Notes: generated from the sequence alone by a model not told the origin. A stretch of DNA of 5,793 bases from Deltaproteobacteria bacterium (GCA_020440745.1 JAGRNM010000098.1:1-5793), one strand, 5' to 3'. Positions 1 through 5,696 are shown, counted from the stretch's first letter. A program made the numbers and translations.

Positions 1-419
1 GTTTTTAAATTAAAATATCTTAAGCTTTCTTTAATAGGACCCCAAGGCCTTTGTTTTTTAACTTCCTGTCGGATCTTAGCAGGATCACAGTCTTCAGTGA
101 GACTTGCTTCGGAGCAAGTACGGCTAGCTATTTCGGCTTGAGCATAAAGCCGCCATTTAGCCGCAAAGATTCTATTTACATCACCTTTGTCCACAAAGAT
201 TTCGGCAGTTTTATTCTGAGCAGGAGAAGACACTAAGACAGAATCCATCACTCCATCGGCACCAAGCTGACCCTGTTCTTTAACAAAATCTTCAGCCACG
301 ATCACTTGATCGGGAGCTTGAGACACTGGAGAATCTTCCCAGTGATACTGGGTATAATTAGTAGCGTTAGAATTAATCGTCAGAACCTCAAGACGATCTT
401 GTGGGGGTATTTTAGACAT
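1..419 (-). CDS. Unrecognised protein, N-terminal part (runs off left edge)
   Basis: An open frame of 139 codons reads leftward from an ATG at 419-417 to the window edge with no stop, so the C-terminus is missing. The start is supported by AAGGA eight bases upstream of the ATG on the minus strand. The protein begins MSKIPPQDRLEVLTINSNAT and is hydrophilic and fairly acidic, with no signal peptide and no membrane segment in the visible part. There are two cysteines (about 102 and 111), both near a TCSEASLTEDCDPAK stretch, and a charged segment, KIRQEVKKQRPWGPIKESLR, near the cut end. I recognise no family and assign no function. It is transcribed divergently from the dsbD-like gene, with about 195 bp between the starts. 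That it is coding is inferred from the long open frame, the good ribosome binding site and the sensible composition; the plus-strand frame over 51-236 looks like its shadow. Confidence 0.72.
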   Translation of the reverse strand, partial: MSKIPPQDRLEVLTINSNATNYTQYHWEDSPVSQAPDQVIVAEDFVKEQGQLGADGVMDSVLVSSPAQNKTAEIFVDKGDVNRIFAAKWRLYAQAEIASRTCSEASLTEDCDPAKIRQEVKKQRPWGPIKESLRYFNLK

Positions 420-614
420 GAAAGTATTCCTTACAAAAAAACCAATCAACAGGACCTTAAGTTAACATAGCTTGCCAAAAGCTCCTAAAAAAAATTTAAT
501 GTTTTTTAAAAAGCTCCCAAAAAGCTAATGTCAGGTCTAGCAAAGTCCCCTTATAAAAAAAATTAAGTCTACGGACTATAAAAAACGTAAGAATCTAAAA
601 AAGACTTATCATCT

Positions 615-2699
615 ATGTTATTTAAATCCCAACGCTATCTTTTAAACTCCCTTAAGGGACTCAGCTTGGTTTTGCTCTTGGTTTTTGCCGCATCTAGTCA
701 TGCCAATCCTATCAAAACCGACCACGCCCAAGCCTATTTAATCAGTCCTCTAGAAAGTTTAGGTACAGAACAAGAATCGTTTTGGCTTTTGTTTGAATTA
801 AAAATAGACCCTCACTGGCACACCTATTGGCAAAACCCTGGAGACTCAGGCCTAGCACCTAAACTAAAATGGAAACTCCCTCCCGGCTGGGAGGCGGGGC
901 CTATTGTTTGGCAAGCTCCAAAACGTCTACCCTTGGGCCCTTTGGTCAATTATGGTTATGAGCATCATGCCTACCATTTGGTAAAGCTTCAAAAAACTCA
1001 AAAGGCTTCCAAAAATCAAAAACCAAACTTTGAGATCCAACTCCAAGCAAAGTGGCTTATCTGTCAAGAAGACTGCATCCCAGAAGAAGCCCAATTGTCC
1101 TTAAACTTGGGCTACGGAAATAAAAAAATAAACCCCCAAGCGGACAAAAAAATTCAAGAACTGCTTCGGTCTGCAAACTTTAAAAAAATTTCTGCTAGCT
1201 TTGAAAAACAAGAGGACTCCTTAAGTCTTCACTTGAATAGCCAAGACCTGGCTTCCCACTCACCTATTCAATCCTTATACTTTTATCCTAAAGAAAACGG
1301 ACTCATCGAAAGTGCTGCCCCCCAAACTTGGGAAAACCAAGGGGATCAAACAATTCTAAAAATTAAAAAAGGCTCCCTTCCCCTACCCGACTCACTAACC
1401 GGCCTTTTAGAAATCCAAGGCCCCCAAAAAAGCTACCTATCGATCGAAGCTACGCTCCTCTCTCACCCAAAAACTTCTATTAATCCCACTCAACCCAGCT
1501 CCTTATGGATGATCTTACTCTTGGCCTTTTTAGGAGGAATTATTCTTAATGCCATGCCTTGTGTTTTTCCTGTGCTTTCGCTGAAGGCCTTAAGTCTTAG
1601 CAAAAAAGCTAGAAACGACCACAGCAAAGTCATCCTCCATGGCCTAAGCTATACGCTAGGAATCTTATTAAGCTTTGCTGTCTTAGGAGGATTGCTTTTA
1701 ATCCTACGCAAAACCTATCCTTCACTAGCCTGGGGTTATCAAATGCAGTCCCCTCTTTTTGTAGGGTTTTTAATTTATTTATTCTTTTTAATTGGCCTTA
1801 ATTTATTAGGATATTTCCCCCTTTATTTTCAGCCTAATTTGGGAAACAAAAGCGCTAGCCAAGACAATCTATTAGGCAGCTTTGTCACCGGTAGCCTAGC
1901 CACGATTATAGCCACCCCCTGCACCGCACCCTTCATGGCAGGCGCTTTAGGAGTGGCTTTAAGTCAAGATGCTTTTACTGGCATGATGATTTTTTTAAGT
2001 TTAGGTTTTGGTTTAGCCTTTCCTTATTTAATCTTTGCCCTCCTCCCAACTTTACGAAAAATCCTTCCCAAGCCCGGAGCCTGGATGGAGACCTTTCAAC
2101 AGGCTTTATCCTTTCCTATTTTTTTGACACTAGTTTGGCTCTTTTGGGTCCTAATGCAGCAAGTAGACAGTAGCCGTAGCAGTCTAGTGTTGTTGGGACT
2201 TATCTTAATAACTTTTGCACGCTGGCTTTATTCCAAACTTAAGCTAAAAACTTGGGTGGCTCGTTTAAGTGTGGCCTTGATTTTAGGCTTGTTAAGCTTA
2301 GTTCCTTTAAGTGCCTTACCTCCAACAAGCCAAAACAAGTCTAGTCCCAAAGAAGGCCTATCCAGCCAAAACTACTCCGCAAAAAAATTAGCCGAACTCT
2401 TGGAGAAAAAAGAAAAAGTCTTTGTCTATGCTACTGCTGCTTGGTGCCTAACTTGCCAAGTCAATGAAAAAGTCGCCCTTGGTACAGAAAAAGTAAAAAG
2501 CTTTTTAGAAAAGGAAAACATCAAAGTACTGAAAGCCGACTGGACCAATGAGGATCCAGAAATTACGATTTTTTTAGAACAATTTGGTCGCGCGGGCGTC
2601 CCTTTATATGTTTACTATCCCTCTCAAGAGCAAAAACCGAGGGTCTTACCCCAACTACTAAGCCCTAAGCTTTTGATAGACCATCTTAAAAAGGAGTAA
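615..2699 (+). CDS. dsbD: DsbD-family thiol:disulfide reductase (transmembrane electron carrier)
   Basis: This inner-membrane protein moves reducing power from cytoplasmic thioredoxin to periplasmic thiol proteins by successive disulfide exchange. Residues 1-30 form a signal peptide (basic start, LSLVLLLVFAA core, cleavage likely after ASSHA). Residues about 31-285 are the periplasmic N-terminal domain with a redox pair, C150 and C154, in WLICQEDCIPE. Residues about 297-568 hold about eight membrane segments with C316 in NAMPCVFPVLSLK and C436 in ATPCTAPFMAG, the paired cysteines of the DsbD membrane domain. Residues about 590-694 are a thioredoxin-like domain with C611 and C614 in AAWCLTCQVNE. 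These six are the only cysteines in the protein, exactly the three pairs the mechanism needs. At 694 residues it looks full length. The CxxxC N-terminal site suggests the ScsB-like branch rather than classical E. coli DsbD (inference). The start is the first ATG giving a complete signal peptide; its ribosome site is weak. The redoxin gene follows after 3 nt. Confidence 0.95.
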   Translation: MLFKSQRYLLNSLKGLSLVLLLVFAASSHANPIKTDHAQAYLISPLESLGTEQESFWLLFELKIDPHWHTYWQNPGDSGLAPKLKWKLPPGWEAGPIVWQAPKRLPLGPLVNYGYEHHAYHLVKLQKTQKASKNQKPNFEIQLQAKWLICQEDCIPEEAQLSLNLGYGNKKINPQADKKIQELLRSANFKKISASFEKQEDSLSLHLNSQDLASHSPIQSLYFYPKENGLIESAAPQTWENQGDQTILKIKKGSLPLPDSLTGLLEIQGPQKSYLSIEATLLSHPKTSINPTQPSSLWMILLLAFLGGIILNAMPCVFPVLSLKALSLSKKARNDHSKVILHGLSYTLGILLSFAVLGGLLLILRKTYPSLAWGYQMQSPLFVGFLIYLFFLIGLNLLGYFPLYFQPNLGNKSASQDNLLGSFVTGSLATIIATPCTAPFMAGALGVALSQDAFTGMMIFLSLGFGLAFPYLIFALLPTLRKILPKPGAWMETFQQALSFPIFLTLVWLFWVLMQQVDSSRSSLVLLGLILITFARWLYSKLKLKTWVARLSVALILGLLSLVPLSALPPTSQNKSSPKEGLSSQNYSAKKLAELLEKKEKVFVYATAAWCLTCQVNEKVALGTEKVKSFLEKENIKVLKADWTNEDPEITIFLEQFGRAGVPLYVYYPSQEQKPRVLPQLLSPKLLIDHLKKE

Positions 2700-2702
2700 A
2701 AA

Positions 2703-3326
2703 ATGAAAAGAGTTTTTAAAAATTTACTATTTAGTTTTTTAGCCTTGGGCGTTTTAAGCTTTAGCTTGGGGGCCCAAGCCCAAGTGGAAATCGGCAAAGC
2801 CGCTCCGGATTTTACAGCCACTAATCAAGAAGGACAAAAAGTCTCTTTAAGTGATTTTAAAGGTAAATATGTCGTCCTAGAATGGTCTAACTTTGAATGC
2901 CCCTTTGTACGTAAGCATTATGACAGCAAAAACATGCAAAGCTTACAAAAAAAATACACTGACCAAGGCGTCGTCTGGTTAACCATCTTTTCTTCCGCGC
3001 CTGGCAAACAGGGCTATTATAAACAAGCCGAACTCAAAGAAAGAAAAAGCAAAGAAGGCAACCAGGCCACTCACGCCTTAATGGACCCCACCGGTGAAAT
3101 AGGCAAAAAATACGGCGCCAAAACGACTCCCCATCTATTTATCATTAACCCCGAAGGCAAACTAGCCTACATGGGTGCTATTGATAGCATCAAAAGCACC
3201 GATATCGAAGACATCGCCAAGGCAAATAATTACGTCCAAGAAGCTTTAGACGCCTTACTTAAAGGGGAAAAAGTAAAAACCACTAATACTGTCTCTTATG
3301 GTTGTAGTGTGAAGTATCAAAATTAA
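2703..3326 (+). CDS. Exported redoxin (AhpC/TSA-TlpA-like), DsbD partner
   Basis: This is a predicted periplasmic thioredoxin-fold protein of the AhpC/TSA-redoxin group. Residues 1-26 are a signal peptide ending GAQA before QVEIGKAAPDFTAT. The fold begins with the APDF motif and continues through VSLSDFKGKYVVLEW. The active-site cysteine is C66 in NFECPFVRKHY, the cis-proline is in KTTPHLFIINP (P143), and the protein ends with GCSVKYQN, carrying the only other cysteine, C201. The site thus has a single cysteine where thioredoxins have CxxC, so C201 is the plausible resolving partner (inference). A role in peroxide or thiol reduction with electrons from DsbD is likely but the substrate is unknown. 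AAGGAG at 2691-2696 lies inside the last codons of dsbD, followed by TAA, three bases and this ATG, so the two genes are probably translationally coupled. It is 207 residues long and looks complete. Confidence 0.9.
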   Translation: MKRVFKNLLFSFLALGVLSFSLGAQAQVEIGKAAPDFTATNQEGQKVSLSDFKGKYVVLEWSNFECPFVRKHYDSKNMQSLQKKYTDQGVVWLTIFSSAPGKQGYYKQAELKERKSKEGNQATHALMDPTGEIGKKYGAKTTPHLFIINPEGKLAYMGAIDSIKSTDIEDIAKANNYVQEALDALLKGEKVKTTNTVSYGCSVKYQN

Positions 3327-3359
3327 AGATTAACTGTAAAAGTTAAGATCCATACTTCA
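3310..3359. repeat. Nested inverted repeat at the 3' end of the redoxin gene
   Basis: The outer arms TGAAGTAT (3310-3317) and ATACTTCA (3352-3359) are perfect complements. They enclose inner arms TTAACT (3330-3335) and AGTTAA (3341-3346) around a 5-nt loop. The outer left arm overlaps the last sense codons of the redoxin gene. The RNA could fold into a two-part stem at the end of the dsbD-redoxin message. There is no following run of T, so it does not read as a standard intrinsic terminator; an mRNA 3'-end stabilising hairpin is possible. The stems are AT-rich and weak, and chance is a real alternative. Confidence 0.35.
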
Positions 3360-3492
3360 TGCTATAAAAGGATAGGCTTCTCTTGATAGGATATTTTAGC
3401 AAGGGTCCAGCTTTCTTAAGACAAGTGATCATAAGTTAGCTGTTTCTAGGGCTTCCCAGCAACTTTTTCTTAAATCCTCCGATAAAGCTCCC

Positions 3493-4770
3493 ATGGCTTT
3501 AGAAATTGGTAAAACTAATTTTACGCCTAGTGGAGAAGACTTTCAGAAAACACTCCCCGGTGGAGAAGATCTTTTTATTTTCGTTTCTGGACTAGTCTTA
3601 CAAGACTATTATTTATCCAAAGAAAGTCCTTCTTCCAATCTTCAGCCCAATCTTCAGCCCAATCATTCTGCCAAACTCCATACTCCAAAACCTAATTTTA
3701 AAATCTCCAACACAACAACCCATGGCATTGGTCATCAAGAAATCAAAGCTGACTTATCCGTCAAGGCTTACCCAACACCGGAAAAAGTGGGGAGACGCTT
3801 TCCTGTCGGGCGTAATTTTAAACTCGAAGCTCAGAGAGGCCTACTTTACTTACCAAGTAAAGTAGATAAGGATACTAAAATTATACTGTTGCTTCATGGC
3901 CTTGGCGGAAGAGCCGAAAGTGCAGAAATATTAGCTGGCCACTTAGCCGAAGATCAAAACTTTATCGTTTTTTGTCCCGATCTTCCTGGCCACGGAGAAA
4001 GCAAAAAACCGCCCCTCTATGACCGCAAGTCAGATCAAGGTTTTCAATACGACAATCCCTTTGAGCAAGCAGCAGTGGTTCGAGCCTGGAGGGATATATT
4101 ATCTTCCTACCTTCAATCTCCTCAGGCAAAAATCTTAGGCCTTTCAATTATTGAGGACAAAGAGCCCTATATAGCAGGACTTTCCATGGGCGGAGAAGTC
4201 GCGATGGCCTATTACGGCCTTTATAATAATGTTCCCGGGGCTTATATTGCCTGTGCCTGGCTCCAACCAAATATAAGCTCCATCTTCGCCAATATTGGAA
4301 TCCATCTTTTACCCAATGTTTTTGACAAAAAATTTGACGAAGCCTACCTAAAAGGTCCTGAAGAATTTTTTCATGCGCAAGAAAAGGGCTTGTCAGAAAA
4401 TGCTAAAGCACATCAAAGAAGAAATAATTACCAGCCAATTAGACTGAGTTTAGCTCAGTACGATCCAGACGAAGCATTTAATTTTAGAGATGTGACTAAA
4501 GCAGAATTAGGCACGCATTTTTATTGGCTGAAAAGATTATTCAATCAACCTCATATCAAAGAAAAAGTGCAGCAAGGTCGGTTTGGCATGGGAATGGGAG
4601 GAGGAGACAAGCTCGTCCCTAACCGACACACACAACACCAAGCTAAGAAATTAGGCTGTAACATTGATCTATATGATAAGGAAGGGCATTATGCTTACTT
4701 TGCTAGCCCAGAAGCAATGGCACAAAACATGGCCGATGTTTTTAGGGGTCAAATAGATCGTTGTTCCTAA
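3493..4770 (+). CDS. Alpha/beta hydrolase (lipase/esterase-like) with N-terminal extension
   Basis: This is a serine hydrolase of the alpha/beta-hydrolase fold, closest in motif order to lysophospholipase or monoacylglycerol-lipase-like enzymes; the substrate cannot be read from sequence. The oxyanion strand-loop is IILLLHGLGG (HG at 135-136), followed by DLPGHGES (163-170). The nucleophile is S231 in the elbow GLSMGGE, the likely acid is D372 in GGGDKLVP, and the likely base is H399 in DKEGHYAYF, so the triad is complete and in the usual order. Residues about 1-125 precede the fold and match no domain I know. They contain a repeated NLQPNLQPN and no signal peptide, so the enzyme is probably cytoplasmic or leaves by a signal-peptide-independent route (inference). 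At 425 residues it is longer than a minimal hydrolase because of this extension. The start is the first ATG after an in-frame TAG at 3397; no ATG, GTG or TTG lies between them, and there is no clear Shine-Dalgarno sequence. It stands alone, 166 bp after the redoxin gene. Confidence 0.88.
   Translation: MALEIGKTNFTPSGEDFQKTLPGGEDLFIFVSGLVLQDYYLSKESPSSNLQPNLQPNHSAKLHTPKPNFKISNTTTHGIGHQEIKADLSVKAYPTPEKVGRRFPVGRNFKLEAQRGLLYLPSKVDKDTKIILLLHGLGGRAESAEILAGHLAEDQNFIVFCPDLPGHGESKKPPLYDRKSDQGFQYDNPFEQAAVVRAWRDILSSYLQSPQAKILGLSIIEDKEPYIAGLSMGGEVAMAYYGLYNNVPGAYIACAWLQPNISSIFANIGIHLLPNVFDKKFDEAYLKGPEEFFHAQEKGLSENAKAHQRRNNYQPIRLSLAQYDPDEAFNFRDVTKAELGTHFYWLKRLFNQPHIKEKVQQGRFGMGMGGGDKLVPNRHTQHQAKKLGCNIDLYDKEGHYAYFASPEAMAQNMADVFRGQIDRCS
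3637..3664 (+). repeat. 12-bp tandem repeat inside the hydrolase gene
   Basis: The unit AATCTTCAGCCC occurs twice in perfect tandem (3637-3648 and 3649-3660), followed by the first four bases of a third copy. It keeps the frame and encodes NLQP twice, in a Ser/Asn/Pro/Lys-rich stretch that looks like a flexible linker between the N-terminal region and the hydrolase domain. A unit length divisible by three would let copy number change by slippage without breaking the gene. Confidence 0.8.
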
Positions 4771-4780
4771 TTTTTGCTTT

Positions 4781-4865
4781 GGCCTAGGCCAGGAGATTCA
4801 TATTAATAATATTCAATAGCCTCATCTAACTCCAATTGTGCTACTTCTAAAAAGTGTATTCTCAT
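4781..4865 (-). pseudogene. Truncated RelE/ParE-type toxin relic
   Basis: Reading leftward from the ATG at 4865-4863, the frame gives MRIHFLEVAQLELDEAIEYY, then a TAA stop (4805-4803), then YESPGLGQ in the same frame. This is the characteristic start of ParE/RelE-family toxins (an 'F...A..EL.EA..YY...PGLG' pattern), which normally run to about 90-100 residues. Only about 28 remain. The resemblance ends near 4781, where the sequence becomes the tail following the hydrolase stop codon (4770). The toxin is therefore dead twice over: an in-frame stop and loss of its C-terminal two thirds with the catalytic residues. It starts 6 nt after the antitoxin relic's stop codon, the normal antitoxin-first arrangement for this type. 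The family call rests on pattern recognition over a short stretch. Confidence 0.7.
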
Positions 4866-5027
4866 GCCTTATTAATATTTGCGCAAAACTTTTTCTAAGG
4901 AAACGACCTTTAATGTACCTTGCTCAAAGGCATCGATTCTTTCTTCCGCTTCTTTCTGCTACAAGGCATCAACGTTACTATCTGGGTTGCCAAGGCTATA
5001 CAACAGGAGTTGATGCACCAGCTCTGC

Positions 5028-5032
5028 TTTAT
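5028..5032. repeat. Putative target-site duplication, left copy (TTTAT)
   Basis: TTTAT directly precedes the left end (CCTAG) of the palindromic element, and an identical TTTAT follows the right end at 5220-5224. Five bases of A and T in AT-rich DNA is weak evidence alone. Collapsing the two copies to one joins the two antitoxin halves almost in frame, which supports a real duplication. Confidence 0.55.
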
Positions 5033-5060
5033 CCTAGATTCGGCAGTTGCCGAATCTAGG
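5033..5060. repeat. Left terminal hairpin of the element
   Basis: The arms CCTAGATTCGGCA (5033-5045) and TGCCGAATCTAGG (5048-5060) are perfect 13-bp complements separated by GT. The sequence is a near-perfect palindrome that would form a tight hairpin in RNA or single-stranded DNA. It forms the left end of the 187-bp element and corresponds to the right terminal hairpin, with a different stem sequence but the same CCTA..CGGCA outline. Confidence 0.9.
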
Positions 5061-5114
5061 CAATGCCTTGTAATTGTTCCAACCCTTCGTTGGCAGGTCT
5101 TACCCGTCGCTCAA

Positions 5115-5130
5115 CGTACCTTAAGGTACG
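5115..5130. repeat. Central 16-bp perfect palindrome
   Basis: CGTACCTTAAGGTACG is its own reverse complement and lies within a few bases of the midpoint of the 187-bp element. It forms the tip of the large imperfect inverted repeat made by the two arms, and may mark the joint where two inverted half-copies met. Confidence 0.9.
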
Positions 5131-5185
5131 CCTCCCTCCGGGTGAAGCCCTGCCGCCTCGGTTTGGAATCAATTTCAAGACCTTG

Positions 5186-5220
5186 ACCTAAAAACGGCAG
5201 CTTAACTGCCGTTTTTAGGT
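5186..5220. terminator. Right terminal hairpin of the element; bidirectional terminator-like
   Basis: The arms ACCTAAAAACGGCAG (5186-5200) and CTGCCGTTTTTAGGT (5206-5220) are perfect 15-bp complements around CTTAA. On both strands a GC core (CGGCAG/CTGCCG) is followed by five T, the look of an intrinsic terminator working in both directions. On the minus strand it lies about 80 nt beyond the XRE antitoxin stop, so it could end that operon's transcript. On the plus strand it could block readthrough from the hydrolase side. The T run is short and pairs within the stem, so termination is inferred. Confidence 0.55.
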
Positions 5221-5224
5221 TTAT
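5220..5224. repeat. Putative target-site duplication, right copy (TTTAT)
   Basis: This TTTAT abuts the right end of the palindromic element and matches 5028-5032 on the other side. The start of the antitoxin relic continues immediately beyond it on the minus strand. Confidence 0.55.
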
Positions 5225-5298
5225 GAGAGGAGTTAATGACAAAGCTTTTTCTAATTTTTCTAGCCAACTCAACATTTTATTTCCTTGTTAATTTTTCT

Positions 5299-5682
5299 CT
5301 AAAGAAAACGCCGATAATCCACCTTAAAAGCTTTTCCTAACTTTTTGGCAATTTTAACCCCAATAGGGCGTTTGCCCGCAATCATTTCGGAAAGATGACT
5401 TGGAGCAATTTCGGTTTTTTCACTCAGGTTTTTTTGAGACCAACCATTGGCCGTTAAATAACCTCTAATAATACCCCCAGTGCTTCCAGCGCTTGGAGTA
5501 AGCCTTTTAATATAATCTAAAAGCTCCTCAGCGGGACGAGTGTTTTCTTCCAAAACATTCTGTACAGCAAACCTTAGTCTGGTCTTGGCTTTTGGCTGTA
5601 CCTTAAAAGGAGCCCTCAGAGCAACGACACCTAGAGGGGTTTTTATTTTAAGGTTAGTAAGACTACAACTTTGAGCTTTCAT
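5299..5682 (-). CDS. XRE-family (HTH) antitoxin of a toxin-first TA pair
   Basis: This 127-residue protein would bind DNA and, by position, neutralise the toxin encoded just upstream while repressing the shared operon. Residues about 70-124 form an XRE/Cro-type helix-turn-helix domain: IIRGYLTANGWSQKNLSEKT, then EIAPSHLSEMIAGKRPIGVK, then IAKKLGKAFKVDYRRFL. 'WSQKNLSEKTEIAPSHLSEMIAGKR' holds the recognition-helix pattern. Residues 1-66 are basic at the start (FKVQPKAKTRLRF) and then acidic and helical (NVLEENTRPAEELLDYIKRL), and match no domain I can name; they may be the toxin-binding part (inference). AGGAG lies seven bases before the ATG at 5682. The toxin stop is 14 nt upstream, so the genes are co-transcribed toxin first, as in higBA-type modules. 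The gene looks intact, and the antitoxin relic begins 23 nt downstream. Confidence 0.82.
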   Translation of the reverse strand: MKAQSCSLTNLKIKTPLGVVALRAPFKVQPKAKTRLRFAVQNVLEENTRPAEELLDYIKRLTPSAGSTGGIIRGYLTANGWSQKNLSEKTEIAPSHLSEMIAGKRPIGVKIAKKLGKAFKVDYRRFL

Positions 5683-5696
5683 TTTTTAACTCCTAT

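Larger units (their letters stand above)
5033..5219. mobile_element. 187-bp nested palindromic element (MITE- or RPE-like)
   Basis: The segment begins CCTAG and ends TTAGG, and its left and right halves are inverted copies of each other along nearly their whole length. From outside in, each half has a perfect terminal hairpin (5033-5060; 5187-5219), a shared arm (CAATGCCTTGTAATTG on the left against TCAAGGTCTTGAAATTG on the right, minus strand), TTCCAA, a GGCAGG..CTT..ACCCG block, and then the central perfect palindrome CGTACCTTAAGGTACG (5115-5130). It encodes no transposase, so any movement would need an enzyme supplied elsewhere. It sits inside the antitoxin relic with TTTAT on both sides. 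Known analogues in design are MITEs, BIMEs built from REP hairpins, and Rickettsia palindromic elements that insert within genes; I do not recognise this sequence as a member of any of these. The half-site alignment and boundaries are read directly; mobility is inferred. Confidence 0.72.
4872..5275 (-). pseudogene. Antitoxin relic (addiction-module PF09720-like), split by a palindromic element
   Basis: The start at 5275-5273 has AAGGAA five bases upstream and encodes MLSWLEKLEKALSLTP, a typical N-terminus for the short helical antitoxins paired with ParE/RelE toxins. The match then breaks at the palindromic element (5033-5219) and resumes beyond it as KAELVHQLLLYSLGNPDSN, VDAL, a TAG stop (4961-4959), QKEAEERIDAFEQGTLKVV and SLEKVLRKY, ending in tandem TAA codons at 4874-4869. 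Joined, the pieces make a protein of about 72 residues, the usual length. In relatives the stop position, before QKEAEERI, is commonly tryptophan, so TGG to TAG is the likely lesion (inference). There are three defects: insertion, nonsense codon and an apparent one-base frameshift at the junction. The reading frame from the start enters the element and stops at a TGA about 54 codons in. The toxin relic follows 6 nt downstream. Confidence 0.72.

Noticed and set aside
51..236. Plus-strand open frame of 61 codons.
   Set aside because: It is antisense to the longer minus-strand frame at 1-419, has no ribosome site, and its translation has no recognisable features.
476..525. Repeated AAAAGCTCC-type motifs in the dsbD upstream region.
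   Set aside because: Two imperfect copies in A-rich DNA are not enough to call an operator or repeat.
551..582. TATAAA sequences as possible -10 boxes for the dsbD operon (552-557, 577-582).
   Set aside because: The gap is so AT-rich that such matches are expected by chance, and no convincing -35 lies at the right distance from either.
2624..2821. Minus-strand frame across the dsbD-redoxin junction.
   Set aside because: It is a shadow of two clearly coding plus-strand genes.
3427..3495. Minus-strand 21-codon frame, MGALSEDLRKSCWEALETAN, just upstream of the hydrolase start.
   Set aside because: It looks protein-like but is too short and lacks a family match; the same bases are also open on the plus strand.
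3962..4147. Minus-strand 61-codon frame inside the hydrolase gene.
   Set aside because: It is antisense to conserved hydrolase sequence, including the GHGES motif, with no independent support.
4960..5072. 10-bp inverted pair TACAAGGCAT (4960-4969) and ATGCCTTGTA (5063-5072).
   Set aside because: One copy is in the antitoxin relic and one in the element arm, outside any larger symmetry. Probably chance, though it includes the relic's TAG codon.
4838..5186. Two overlapping plus-strand open frames of 73 and 88 codons.
   Set aside because: They run antisense through the toxin and antitoxin relics and across the palindromic element. Their products are low-complexity with no family pattern, and the minus strand explains the region better.
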